Origin: Desmodus rotundus
Taxonomy: Eukaryota > Chordata > Mammalia > Chiroptera > Phyllostomidae
Length of the DNA stretch: 64,000 nucleotides
Assembly (NCBI RefSeq): GCF_022682495.2
Contig: NC_071393.1
Coordinates: forward strand, 117,382,239 to 117,446,238
Direction: 5' to 3'
Shown: positions 22,041 to 33,099 of the stretch, one piece after another
How positions within the stretch are numbered: position 1 is the first letter of the stretch
How the letters are laid out: each line of letters starts with the position of its first letter
The notes under the pieces: generated by a model
What the model was told of the DNA's origin: nothing
Database searches by the model: none
What the model saw: only the letters and a program-made list of their open reading frames with translations
Made by a program: the position numbers and the translations under genes

Positions 22041-22560
22041 ATTCTGCATGTTTCTATGAGGATGTTGGTGGATGAGGTTAACATTTACATCAGCAGATGG
22101 AGGAAAGCAGATTGCCCTCCCTGATGTGGGTGGGCCTCATCCAAGCAGTTGAAGGGATAACTAGCTGAAGGGCAAGAAGGCTGACACTCCCTTGAGTAAG
22201 AGACGATTTCTCCTGCTTGACTGCCTTTGACCTGGGACACTACTTTTTTTTGCCTTTGGACTTGAACTTACATATCAGCTATTCCTAGGTCTCACATATG
22301 CCAGATTCCAGACAGGAGCTGTGCCCCTGGCTCGTCTGTACCTCCAGCTTGCCAGCTCGCCCTGCATATCCTGACACTTGTTAGCCTTCTCTACCTACAT
22401 CAGCCAAGTCCTTACAAATATCCTAGATACATAAAGGAGGTCTATCTACCTATCTATCTTTCATCTTTCTACTCAACCATCTATCTATCATCTATCCATC
22501 TATCTACTTCCTAGTGGTTCTGTGTCCCGGGAGAACCCTGACAAATAGAGACGAAGACTT
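22041..22560 (+). mobile_element. Old LTR-like mammalian repeat with internal (CTAT)n
   Basis: 'gcagattgccctccctgatg', 'tgggcctcatccaagcagtt', 'tgcctttggacttgaact', 'ttctgtgtcccgggagaac' and 'cctgacaaatag' reproduce a very common placental repeat that typically carries a (TATC)n tract before its end. That tract is present here at about 22438-22507. The family name is not asserted. Confidence 0.65.
22438..22507. repeat. (CTAT)n microsatellite, interrupted
   Basis: Tetranucleotide CTAT/CCAT repeats with several interruptions, located inside the LTR-like repeat as is usual for that family. Confidence 0.85.
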
Positions 22561-22578
22561 TTGCTCAGTGAAAGACAC

Positions 22579-22996
22579 TGTGGTAGATTGAATGATGGCT
22601 GCCCAAGATGTCCTTGTCCTAATCCTGGAATCCATGACTATCTTACATGGTAACAGGGACTCTGCAGATGTAATTAAATTAAGGGATGATTTCTTGGATT
22701 ATCCACTGGGTCTAATGTAATCATAAAGGGTCCTTTTAAAATGAGACAGGAGGAAGAGAAGGTGTGAGGATGGAAGCAGCAGCTGGAATGCAGGCTCTCT
22801 CTGCAAACTGGGAAAGGCTAGAAGACACGTGGTCCTCGAGAGCCTCCAGCAGCGGTGCTGCTGCCCAGCCAACACCTGGGCGCCAGCTCGGTGAGACTGA
22901 CCCCTGACCTCCGGAACTGCCAGATAATGAATTCGTACTGTTTTGAACCACCAGGTTTGTGATAATTAGTTATGGCATCAATAGGAAACTAATGCA
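22579..22996 (+). mobile_element. MLT1-type solo LTR with 5-bp target duplication
   Basis: It begins TGTGGTAGATTGAATG and ends GGAAACTAATGCA. The 5-bp direct repeat GACAC flanks it at 22574-22578 and 22997-23001, as expected for ERVL-class integration. Internal phrases include 'gcagatgtaattaaattaa', 'ggattatccactgggtct' and 'ttttgaaccaccaggtttg'. It is non-coding and inactive. Confidence 0.9.
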
Positions 22997-23004
22997 GACA
23001 CTAC

Positions 23005-23790
23005 TGAGCACACGTGTGCACACGCACTCACAGCACTTGTACTAAGAATGCATAAAGAGGTCTCACAGCTCAATGATAAGGTAAACGACCCAGTTCAAAA
23101 ATTGGCAAAAGATTTGAACAGATAAAAGAAGATACACAACTGGCCAAGAAGTACATGAAAAGATGCATGTTATTAATTATGAGGAAAATGCAAACTAAAA
23201 CTACAACACACTATTTCATGCCCATTAGAATAGCTAATATTGAAAAGATTGCCAATACCAAGTATTGGTGAGGAATTGGACTAATTGGAACTCTTATACA
23301 CTGCTGGCTGAATGCAGAATGGCCATCTGCTTTGGAAAATTGTTTGCTAGTTTACAATAAAGTTAAACGTACATTTCCTACACAACCCAGGATTCAACTT
23401 TGAGTTATTTACCCAAAATAATGAAAACATATGTTCATGAAAATACTTTATTTGTAAAAACTAAAAACAGCCCCAAATGTGTCTCAATTAGAGAGTAATT
23501 TATGGTATAATAATATAGTGGGACACTACTCAGCAGTAAAAAGAACTATAGATACACACACCACCATGGATAAATCTCAAAAACCTTGACAATAAATGAA
23601 TCAAGTCAGATACAGAAAAAGGTACATACTCTATGATTCCATTTATATAAAATTCTAGGAAAGGCAAAACGAACTGAGAGTATCAGAAAGCAGATCAATG
23701 GTTGTCCAGGGTCAGGGGTGAGGTGGGCAAAAGGCAGGAAGAAGCTTTTGGGGAATGATGGAAATATTTTATATTTTGATTGTGGTTGTC
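23005..23790 (+). mobile_element. Old L1 LINE, ORF2 3' part and 3' UTR
   Basis: The ORF2 C-terminal coding region is recognisable: 'attggcaaaagatttgaac', 'catgaaaagatgcatgttat', 'aaaatgcaaactaaaacta', 'ggacactactcagcagtaaa'. The 3' region follows ('aacgaactgagagtatcag', 'aaatattttatattttgatt'). Frames are interrupted. It is contiguous in L1 coordinates with 21690-22040 apart from a gap. Confidence 0.88.
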
Positions 23791-23794
23791 GCTA

Positions 23795-23995
23795 GAGGTC
23801 AGCAGAATTTTTTCCTATAAAGAGCGCAGATAATAAATATTTTTAGCTGTGAGGACCATATGGTCTCTGTTACAACTACTCGGGTTTGCCACTGTAGCAG
23901 GAAACCAGACATAAATAATGTGTAAACAAATGGGTGTGGTTGGATTTAGCTCAAAGGCTCTGCTTGCTACCCCCCCCCCCCAGGATAGACTCCTC
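23795..23995 (+). repeat. Old non-autonomous DNA-transposon-like repeat (hAT-type MER)
   Basis: The phrases 'ataataaatatttttagc', 'tctctgttacaactactc', 'gccactgtagcaggaaacc' and 'aatgggtgtggttggattta' match the same family as 4068-4275. A run of C (about 23970-23981) disrupts its end. Confidence 0.6.
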
Positions 23996-24736
23996 AAGCT
24001 ATAATCTTAGAATGAGTACATTTTATTGCATAAAAATTTAATCTCAACATACCTGTTAAAATAACTAATCAAGAATAATGTATAGCTATTTTTGAAGTTA
24101 TTTTTGGACATCCACGTACAGAAAATACACAAATCAATGTGTACAGCTTGATGAATTGTGCTTGTAGCCGTTCGGCGTGGAGTAGCATCTGACTGTGGGT
24201 AATTTGTGTCCTGATAATAGCTGAAGTTGATGCCTTTGGAAATGCTTGTTGGCCATTTGGACATTTTCTGGTGAATCTTTACCTACGAAGCAATTTCAGC
24301 CTGGAAAGTACAGATTTAAATTTTTTAATATATAAAGAGAACTATTCAGATTTTCTCATTTTTTCTTATCAGTTTTCAGTTTTATTTTTAAAGGAATTTG
24401 TCCATATCATTTAAATTGCTCCTATATCAGCACAAAGTTGTTATAATATTCTTATCTTTTTAAAGTCTGTAGCATACATAAGGGTGTCCCCTTTTCATTC
24501 CTTTTGTGTCTCTGTGTGAATCTTGCTAAGGGTTTAATAGTTTTTTAGTCTTTTCCAAGAACCAGTTTTTTGGCCTTGTTGATTTTTCTCTTATATACGT
24601 TTATTTTCTATTTAAATAATTTCTGCTTTAATCTCTATTATTTCCTGCTTTTGCTTGTTTCTTAGGACCTAATTCACTGTGGATTTTTAAATTCTTGAGA
24701 TGAATTCTCAGGTCATTTGCTTTCAGCCTTTCTTGT

Positions 24737-24792
24737 TTTATTATATATGTATGTATATACATGTGTGTGTGTATATATGTATATATATATAA
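24737..24792. repeat. TATG/TATA microsatellite inside L1
   Basis: An alternating TATG, TGTG and TATA tract sits between L1 words corresponding to 'ttcttctaatataagc' and 'gctataaatttccctc', so it grew inside the L1. Confidence 0.85.
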
Positions 24793-25144
24793 ATTAGGGG
24801 TATAAATTTTCCTCTAAATACAGTTTTAAATTCCCCTCATAATTTTTAATATACCACATTTTTATTATCATTCAATTAGGAATATTTTATAATTACCATC
24901 ACAATTTCTTCTTTTACTTACTAGTTGTTTAGTAATATTTCACTTAATTCCCAAACATTTGGAGATTATCTAGTTATCCTTGGATTAATTATATCTGGCT
25001 TAATTACTCTGTGATCAGAGAAATTATTTTGATTTATTTTAGTCTTTTAGAATTTGCTGAGCGTTGCTTTGTAGCTAAGCATAAGGACGATTTTGTTGGA
25101 CATCATTTGCGCACATTTAAAAAATGTATTTTCTAAGGGTGTGG

Positions 25145-25375
25145 AATAGTATAGTATCTATACTATAGATAGATACTATACATATAGTATCTATACATAT
25201 ATATGTATACATATGTATACATATATATGAACTATACATATGTATACATATAGATATGTTACATATATCTATATGTATATGTTACATATACACATGTATC
25301 TATATGTATACATATGTATACATATAGATACTATACATATAGTATCTATCTATAGTATCTATCTATAGTATCCAA
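25145..25375. repeat. AT-rich, strongly self-complementary tandem tract inside L1
   Basis: It is built from ATACATATGTATAC and ATAGATACTATAC-type words. An identical 26-base near-palindromic block occurs at 25169-25194 and 25324-25349. The surrounding L1 words ('gtggaatag' and 'ccaatagatattgattag') show that it expanded at the L1 site equivalent to 'gttctataaatgtc'. It can fold into hairpins or a cruciform. Confidence 0.88.
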
Positions 25376-26371
25376 TAGATATTGATTAGTTCAAGTTTGT
25401 TAATCATGTTGGCAGAGCTTCTATATTTGTACTGATCTTTTTGTGTCCTTGTTCTATTACGGCTGTTATTTTTTTTGTATTTAATACTTTTAGACTTGTC
25501 CACATATATGCCCTTTTCATTTTTCACTCTATTTCCATGTTTACATACGGGGCTGTTTGCCTGCTTCCTGAGAAGAACTGCCCTTCGTGGCTGACTGTGG
25601 GTCTCTGACGGCAACAGAATCGTTATTGTTGTGTGCCTGAAAATGTCTTTATTTCGCCTTTGCTTTTGAAGGATTTTCACGGAGTACCTTAGGTTGGCTG
25701 TTACACTCTACAAGCACTTCAAAGACCTTATTCCTTGTCTTCTGGCTTCCACTACCTACGTTAAGACGTCTGCTGTCTCGGTCGCTCCTTGGAGTGCGAT
25801 GTATCTTGTTACTATGGCTGCTTCTGAGATTTTCTTTGTCTTTAACTTTCAGAACTTTGAGTAGGATGTGCTTGGGTGTGATTTCCTTTGTATTTATTCT
25901 GCTTGGGATTTGTAGTGCTCGTTGAATATTTGGTTTGATATCATTAATCAGTTTTGAAAAGTCGGGGTCTTTATTTCTTCAGATACTGCTTTCCCTAACT
26001 GTCTCTCTTCTCAGCCTCTGGGACCACAGACCTGCGTATTTTAGAACTTGTCACATACTAATGCCTGTGTGCTCTTCCCCCTCCCCTACATTTTTCTCTT
26101 TGTGTTTTACTCTGATTTTTTCCCGCTGACCCATCTTACAGTAAAATAATGCTTTCTTTATTTTTGTCCATTATGCTGTTATTCATATATTGAGTTTTTA
26201 ATGTGATACTACACTTTTTTTCAGTGGTAGAATTTCCAGTGTGTTCAACACATTCCAGTTCTTAGATGAAGTTCTCCATTTTGTCAATATTTTTTTCGAA
26301 TATTTCATCACATTTATTTTAAAGTCCATGTCTAATAATGCTAATATCTGGCTCATCTGTAGCCTTGTTTC

Positions 26372-26598
26372 CTTTTTTAAAGATTTCATTTATCTGCTTT
26401 TAGAGAGAGGGGAAGGGAGGGAGAAAGAGAGGGAGAGAAACATTCATGTGTGAGAGATACACCAAACGGTTGCCTCTCGCACACCCTGACTGGGGACCTG
26501 GCCCACAACCCAGGCCTGTGCCCTGGCTGGGAATCAAACCAGCCCCCTTTTGGTTCGCACGCTGGCACTCGTTCCACTGAGCCACACCAGCCAGGGCC
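26372..26598 (-). mobile_element. VES SINE (bat tRNA-derived), full length, reverse
   Basis: Read in reverse it starts GCCCTGGCTGGTGTGGCTCA, continues through 'cagccagggcacaggcctgg' and 'gtgggccaggtccccagtca', and ends in 'ctctctttctccctccctt' and an A-rich tail (T-rich on this strand). A 13-bp target duplication, GTAGCCTTGYTTC (one mismatch), lies at 26359-26371 and 26599-26611. The target is the antisense L1. Confidence 0.93.
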
Positions 26599-26654
26599 GT
26601 AGCCTTGCTTCTATCATCTTGTCCTCTACTTTTGTGTGCCAGGAAATGTTATTC

Positions 26655-27065
26655 AGCCCCAGACTTGTGTAAGAGTGGTGGTAGAGGCTCTGGATAAAGT
26701 TGACCCTACAGAAAGGCTTCATTCTCTCCACCCAAAGGCAGTGGGGGCGGGGCTGCTCACCAAGTAGGGGCTGAGGTGACTCAAGGCTGGGTCTGGACAC
26801 GTCAAGTCTTACTGTACGCCTGACTTCCTCACTCTTAGGGCACGGCTCTCCAGAGGTTCTTCTGGCTAAGAGCTCAGGGTGTTTTCAAGTTATCTTATCT
26901 CCTCAATGTCCCGCTGTTCGGAAACCCTCTAATGCCCTCGGACTTCCCTGTTTGCTGCTGGGGGGCCTGCTGGTGTAATACAGGTGCTCTACCATAGTGA
27001 GAAATGGCATTTAGGAAATGTTCTTCTTACAGTCTCCAGAACTGTCACTGAGGCTCTGACCTAGG
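26655..27065. other. Unique sequence, no feature recognised
   Basis: No gene or named repeat was recognised. Confidence 0.5.
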
Positions 27066-27069
27066 ACTA

Positions 27070-28700
27070 GAACTCACACATTTTCTGAACAATATTTATT
27101 GAGTTCCTACTTATAATTCCAGGCACTGTTTTGGTGCTGAAGCCATAGCGATATACAAAGAGCAAAAGTCCCTGTACACGTGGTACTTGTATTGTAATGG
27201 GAAAGATGGAAAATTGGCAAAATAATTAAGTAAACTGTATAGTGTGTTAAATAATGAAATGTGTTAGGGAAAATACATAAAGAAAGGGGAATAGAAATGT
27301 TTGGAGGAGTGAGTTATAATTTTATGTAGGAGAGTCAGCTAAGGTCTCACTGGAAATGTGACCTAAAGACCTGAAGGAGGAGAGAGCAAATCACGCGGGA
27401 TCCGGGGAAAGAGCAGCACGTGCCAAACCACGAGGCAGGGCACACCCGGGTGGTTCAGGAAGAGTGAGGAGGCCAGTGTGGCTGGAACTGACGGGCGATG
27501 GGAGACCTGTAGAAGATGAGGTCCAAGAGGAAGCGGGGGCCACTTATGAAGGACCTTGGAGATCTGCAAAGGGACCTCAGCTTTTACTGTGAATAAGATA
27601 GGAAGCCATACATGACTGGCTCATGATGTAACAGGTTCACTCCGGGTACTGTGTAGTGAATGAGTAGAAGCAGGGCACTGGAAGAAGTAAGAAGACTTAT
27701 TAGAAAGCAGTAATCTAGGGAGAAAGGGTCTTGGATTGAGGTATAAAAGAGAAAGTGCTAGGATGAAATCCAAAGGATCTTATATGGGTTGAGAAAGAGG
27801 AGCATCAAGATACTCCAAGGACTTTGGCCTCAGCAATTGAAAGAATGGAAAAAGCATTTACTATGAGGAGAAGATCGGATTTGTAGAGACAGGAAGAGGG
27901 ATTGTAGAAACTCAACTTTTGACATGCTAATTGGCAATGCCTACTAGACATTCAAGTAGAATGACATGTTTGGACATAAAAATGTGAAACTCAAGGGAGA
28001 GGGCTTGGCTGGAAATGTAAATGCAGGAGGCGTTGTGCATAGCTGGCATTATATTGAAAGTTAGGGGACCTGAGGATACCATGAAGACAGAAATAGATAG
28101 AGAAGAGGTGAGGCCCAGGACTGATCCCCTGGCTCCCCCAACATTTAGAGGTCCAAGAGATGAGAAAAAAGCAGCAAAGTGGACGAGGAAGAAACATCCA
28201 GAGACATAGCAGGAACATGCAGAGTGGGATGTCCAGGAGGGAGTGACCAGCTACGTCCCGTGTGTCACAGAGAGGTCCAGTTAGGTGACGATGGGCAGTT
28301 GGCCATTGGATTTGGCGATTTGGAGGCAGTCCGTTACTCTGATAAGGGCCTCTGGTGCCGTGGTAGGAAACAAAGCCTTTTGTGTATGGGTTCAAGAGAG
28401 CTTTGACAGAAGAGAAATTATGGACAGAAAGTATGGACAACTCTTTTAAGGAACTTTGTGATAAAGTTCCTTGACAAAGAAGAAAGGTAGAAGCTACGTC
28501 GGGAAGAGAAGTCAGAGAGTTTTTTCAAACTGGGTAAACAGTAGCCTATTTGTGACCATGGTTGAATAGTCCAGTGAAGGGTAAAAATGGGCGATGCAAG
28601 AGAAAGGGGAGAATTGCCGGAGCCGTGCCCTTGAATGGGTGAGGGACTGGGATCCGTGCACACGAGGGGGTTGCCTCTGTGAGGAGCATGGACAGTTCAA
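27070..28700 (-). mobile_element. L2 LINE, long reverse copy including reverse-transcriptase relic
   Basis: Over 1.6 kb reads as a reverse L2. The tail at 27083-27130 gives 'tttattgagttcctactt'. Then come 'gaggccagtgtggctggaac', 'gaaggaccttggagatctgc' and 'ttgacatgctaattggcaat', and at the 5' side 'ttggccattggatttggcga' and 'tggacaactcttttaagg'. On the minus strand (about 28085-28170) a frame encodes SKCWGSQGISPGPHLFSIYF, a decayed match to the L2 reverse-transcriptase segment around the conserved PxGSxLGPxLFSxY motif. Frameshifts and stops are frequent. It is a fossil. Confidence 0.85.
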
Positions 28701-28704
28701 CAAC

Positions 28705-29035
28705 AGCTACGTGGAGTGAGCCAAACTGCTTCAGGCCACAGACGTCCCAGAGGAGCTAAGGTTCTGACCTATCCACTCTCGAACATCTGTATCTTAACTT
28801 GCATTTCTATACTGAAGGGCAGGCTCCTCCAACAAAGATTCAGCAAGAGGGGGGAAACTAGTACAAGGGAAGGGGCTCCTTCAGGAACAGAGGAAGCTGG
28901 TTCCTTCTCCCAGCCCCCTGGCCTTTGGTTCAGGCTATTTCCCAGGAGCTGCAGGGTAGCCAAAGGGGAGGCCAAAGTCTACAGGTGTGACCCAGGCCTG
29001 AAGGCTGCCACTCCCCCTCACTACAGGGATGCACA
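28705..29035. other. Unique sequence, no feature recognised
   Basis: No repeat or gene was recognised. Confidence 0.45.
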
Positions 29036-29039
29036 TCTC

Positions 29040-29400
29040 TGCCTTGTTTCAGGTTCTCATCATCCCCCAGAGCCCCAGGCTGGACTCTTATGACTACCTT
29101 ACCTCCTCCCCCTGGCTCACCTCCATTAAGTAGTCAATTATCAATCTGACAAATTCTGTTTCAGAAATGTTTCCCCCATATCCTCATTTCTCTCCCTTCC
29201 CTAGTGCTGCCTAAATCTACACCTGCATTCTCTTCCTCTGGTCCTATCTCAAGACCTTCTACTGGTCTGCCTGCCTCCCACTCCCTTCTCCTCCGCCGTT
29301 ATATGACCACTTGAGTTAGCTTCATAAAAAACAAAGCTGGGTTTGCCACGTATCTGTTTTAAAGCCTTTCTAGCTTGCACGTGACCAGAAGCAGGAGTTA
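29040..29400 (+). mobile_element. L2 LINE ORF fragment (diverged)
   Basis: 'accttctactggtctgcctg', 'cctcccactcccttctcc' and 'aagctgggtttgccacgta' followed by 'ctgttttaaagcc' parallel the L2 region that encodes the 'DYCNSLLTGLP' stretch and the block after it. Divergence is high. Confidence 0.5.
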
Positions 29401-29404
29401 TGAA

Positions 29405-31015
29405 CCTGGGAGTCTATACGCTCCCTCAAATCACAGGTACAATTTTGGGTGTATCATTATGTGTGCTTTTTGAGGGGGGGAAGGCAGTAATTCTCAGAGG
29501 TGTCCATGTCCCCCATAGCCTAAGAATCACAGGCTTGAGGGTTAACATGCAAACTCCCTTTTTTGGAATACAAGGTCCTCCATTATTTGGCCTCCCTGTA
29601 CCTGCTGTCGCCCTTCCACACTTAACAGAAGGTTTGCTGAGCATCTACAGAGTGGGGGAGACAGAGACACACAAGACCCTGAGTTTACCTTTCATCAAGG
29701 CTGGGGTTGCAGAGAATGTGGACACAGAAAACAAACAACAGATACATGGAAAGAATAATATTTAAAAAACACAGTAAGTGACCAGCTACCGTTTGGGGAA
29801 TTAAAGTAAAATTATGAGAATGCATATGGGTGACTACTTTAGGTGGTATTGTAAACTGAACTAGCCAATCTGGTCAATGACATCTTTTAGGTTCTTTTTG
29901 GTCATAATGGGAGTGGTTATGGAAGTCTGAAGAGGAGGAGCGTTGGCGACCCCCACAATTGTACAACCATGTTAGAGGAGAAGCAACTACAGACCGAATT
30001 ACCCATCATAGACTTTCATGGCCTAAACTTCTGCCGGAAGGCGAGCACAAAACCAGTTCCTATACTCATTGTGTAGGCTCAAGGGAATGCTAGTTCTCTG
30101 TCCTTCTAAGCACTCCAAAAAACACCAAGATTCCAGAGGCAGAATTCTTATTACCCCGATAGCCCACCAGCAACCGGTATCTCCCAGAATTCACAGCTGG
30201 CTGATGATGGAACTACTTGGGATTTGGCTTACAGCATCACCCCAATGGGTAATGCCTGCAGACTCAACTGGGCTCTTACGTTCTGTCCTACGAGGGAGGG
30301 AGAATGCTTCCAAAACATTTTAGCTAGCCCTTGGGTACAGCTATTTCAGTGGGGAGGTGACTTCAGGAAGCACCAGTGAGGGACTAGAGTACTAAAGTAG
30401 GGATCGGAGAGAAGATAGCAAAGGGAGCACTAGGGAGAGAGGCTTGGCTATGAACAGTTGGTCCTTAACCCATCTGAGGACCCTCGAGACACCATGCAGA
30501 GCAAACCTCAGAGTCTTCCCACCAGAGAACTGGGAGACAGGATTATCTCCTATTGGCCGAGAATCGGCCCACGGGGCGTTAATTCTCCCGGATGGACCTG
30601 CTTTTACCCGAGTAAGCTCCAGTGGTGGTGGAGAAAACAGAAAAGAGAAAAAATACAGGTGCTTGAGGTGGGAGGTTGCCAGGACACCAGCCACCCAGAC
30701 ACAAGTGAAACCAGATGGGCAGGGCTGGGACACCCATAGCACCCACGCACAGAGATCTTCAGACTTCCTCGGAGAGCTCATTCCTAACTTCCCAGTAAAA
30801 ATCCCTTGCTGACACTCACTTACGCTGCTTAGCCAAGAGTTGTTTATTCACCTAGACGCAAATACCTGACGCCCGACCACAGGCCTCCTGGGTGATTACC
30901 AACCCCCGCCCTGCACTGTGTGTTCTTGATGGAAACGCTAGCAACCCCGGGGTTACAGCTTAACCTAAGTCACATACACACCATGTATGACACTTATGTG
31001 CGGGGGTCTTTTAAG
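29405..31015. other. Unclassified sequence, possible old LTR remnant at its 3' end
   Basis: No gene was recognised. From about 30400 to 30900 the sequence has an LTR-like feel: 'tcctattggccgagaatcgg', 'cccagtaaaaatcccttgct' and 'cactcacttacgctgctta' resemble a U3-CCAAT/polyadenylation/R-U5 order. I cannot place it in a family and found no clear TG...CA ends. Confidence 0.35.
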
Positions 31016-31024
31016 GTAAATTAC

Positions 31025-31140
31025 AGACACTCTAACAGGTGGGTGGCCAGGGAAGGCCTCTCAGAGGAGGTGACCACGAAGCTGAGATCTGAATAACAAG
31101 AAGGAGCCCACCAGGCAAGACTGAGTGTTTTAGGCACAGG
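31025..31140 (-). repeat. L2 LINE fragment (reverse)
   Basis: 'ccagggaaggcctctcaga', 'ggaggtgaccacgaagctg' and 'agatctgaataacaagaag' match the reverse L2 block. Confidence 0.8.
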
Positions 31141-31174
31141 GCTAGTTCCTGCCCCCTCTCCCCTTTTTTCCTCC

Positions 31175-31495
31175 AGGCACGCCAGGACCTTCTATACTTT
31201 TTGTTTGTTTACCTGGTACACAACACTCATCTGCCTGTAATTCCTGGCAAGCTCCTCTTCAGGCTTCAAAACCCAGCTCAGATATCTCAGTTCTTCATAA
31301 ACTCTTCTGAACACCTTGACTCAAGTCCTCTGAGCACTTGGTTCTACTCTGCCTTAGGATTTAGTCTGTTGTATTATACTTCGTCCTTTCATGTTCACCT
31401 TCTGAAGAAGGCTTGTCCATCTCCTTGTCCTGGTCCTCAGTGTTTACTGGCCCCATGCCGGCGCTCAGTAAACACCTACTCAATGAATGGTATCA
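31175..31495 (+). repeat. L2 LINE 3' end
   Basis: 'aggcttcaaaacccagctca', 'aaactcttctgaacacctt', 'tctactctgccttagg' and the tail 'cgctcagtaaacacctactc' + 'aatgaatg' are L2 3' landmarks. It lies head to head with the reverse L2 fragment just upstream. Confidence 0.85.
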
Positions 31496-31499
31496 GTGG

Positions 31500-32235
31500 G
31501 CTGGGCAGGAAAGGGCAGTTAGTTAGGTTAATGGGCCAGCGTTGGCTCCTCTTCCTAAGCCACTTGCTACCAAGTCCTCTTACCCCCAGCCCAGAGCCTC
31601 ATGCCCAGCAGTACCCAGAATGGAAATGCTAATGATGTCTGAAAGGGAGGGGCTTTCTTCTGTGTGAACACAAAGTCAAGTCTTCAGGGATATGGTATGG
31701 GGAAGGTCCGGCCCTCTCCCATTCCACCGTTTAATATGTAACTTGTCACCTTTCCTGAATGTCGATTTCCTCTATTTGCCTGTAACACTTTCACCTTGCT
31801 CCGTCTCCTTGGTTACAATGTGCAGCCCAGTCTCACTGCAGACCTGCCACAGGCGCAGCCACCTCCGCTCCAGGTTGACTGGCAAAGGCCTCGGTACCCT
31901 TGTCTCCAGTCCTAGGGGCCTGACTCTGGCTAGATTTCTCAAATTCACCGGGCATGCCCCAAACCACCCCCACCCTGGTACCAGCTCCCAGGAACATGGG
32001 GTATTCCTGCAGGGTAGGTCCTCAGGGGCAGGGCCTGTCCTGTGCCTGCCTCCCTCAGGGCCTTGCACATTGGAGGTGCTTCAGAAGTATCTGTGGAATT
32101 AAACTGAATTGCTGTCCCTTCTCCTGCTAGGGTCCCTTCATGGGCTGTTTCTGTCTCTGAAAAGTGTTCGCACCAACCCATAAACTCTCCCTCCCTCCCT
32201 GTTACCTTCTCTCTTTCTTCCTTCCCTCCCTCCTT
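31500..32235. other. Unique sequence with a short L2 tail and a CT-rich patch
   Basis: Near 32055-32105 'cagggccttgcacattgg' and 'aggtgcttcagaagtatctg' look like a decayed L2/MIR tail. A CTTCC/CCCTCC-rich run occupies about 32187-32245. No gene was recognised. Confidence 0.5.
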
Positions 32236-32247
32236 TCCTATCTTTCT

Positions 32248-32345
32248 GCCACAAATATTTGTTGAGCACCTAATATAAGTCCGGCACAAGGGTCCTGTGA
32301 TAAATAAGACATTCCCATTACCTCTCTTACGGAGATGACCTTGCA
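32248..32345 (-). repeat. L2 LINE 3' fragment (reverse)
   Basis: 'caaatatttgttgagcacct', 'aatataagtccggcacaag' and 'gataaataagacattccca' match the reverse L2 tail. Confidence 0.8.
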
Positions 32346-32349
32346 TGGG

Positions 32350-32750
32350 AGCCGAATCAACAAGCCCACCAGGTGAGCTCACCCCGTAAGGGAACCAAGC
32401 AGAGACCCCTGACGGAGAAAGGAGAGGGGTCTGCTAGGAGAGGGTGGTGAGGGCCGGGGCCATCTGAGGAGGCCACGGGACACCTGATGGACAGGGTCAA
32501 TGTCTTGATGTAAATTTTGCTTCTTAAAAAACAAACAAACCCTGTAGCTAATGACATAAGGTTAATATTTGTTCCTTTTAGTGGCAAGTATTTGGGTATT
32601 TATTACCTTTTGCAATTTTCTGTATTAAAAGTGTTCCTACATTTAAAGTGTTTTCTGCATTAAATCATCTATTTGAGAACTTCTACTCCAACAATTCACC
32701 ATTTGTGACACCTGAATGATGAACTGCCCCTTGCAGCGTCATCTCCAGGC
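32350..32750. other. Unique sequence, no feature recognised
   Basis: AT-rich in its second half (32520-32700). No repeat or gene was identified. Confidence 0.5.
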
Positions 32751-32754
32751 CCCT

Positions 32755-33090
32755 GGTCCACCCTTGCCTTTTCTTTCCTGACAGACTCTTACTCATCCTT
32801 CAAAACCCAGCTCAAACATCCCCTTCCCAGTGAAGCCTTCTTTTACCTCCTGGAAGGGAGATTCAGCCATTCCACAGACTGTGGTCACTCAGTACGTTGC
32901 TTACATATTTCCAATAAATCTTAGCCTGTTGTAGCATAGTTTGTTTGTTTGCATGCATAGACTCTTCCAAGGCACCCCGGAACCCTGCCCGTCTTTCTAC
33001 CTTAGGCTGCTGGCACTGAGCACACAGTAACCCGCTGTGGGTTCTCAGCAACGGTTCTCCTGGACGCCTGCTGGACGAATGAGTGCGTGT
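32755..33090 (+). repeat. L2 LINE 3' end
   Basis: 'tccttcaaaacccagctcaa', 'ccagtgaagccttcttttac', 'cctgcccgtctttctacctt' and the final 'acgcctgctggacgaatgag' reproduce the L2 tail over about 330 bases. Confidence 0.85.
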
Positions 33091-33099
33091 TTAACCTTG

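Larger units (their letters stand above)
24010..26650 (-). mobile_element. Long antisense L1/HAL1-type LINE
   Basis: Antisense L1 landmarks occur in order: 'ttccaagaaccagtttttt', 'ccttgttgatttttctctta', 'ttaatctctattatttcctg', 'ttcccaaacatttggagatt', 'taattactctgtgatcagag', 'caatagatattgattagttc', and later the ORF1/HAL1-like 'ttctggcttccactacc', 'ttctttgtctttaactttc' and 'cttcagatactgctttccc'. It is interrupted by two microsatellites and a VES SINE. The boundary with flanking sequence before 24330 and after 26615 is soft. No intact frame remains. Confidence 0.8.

Noticed and set aside
22041..22560. Naming the LTR-like repeat with (CTAT)n as a specific ERVL family
   Set aside because: I recognise the consensus phrases but cannot attach a family name reliably.
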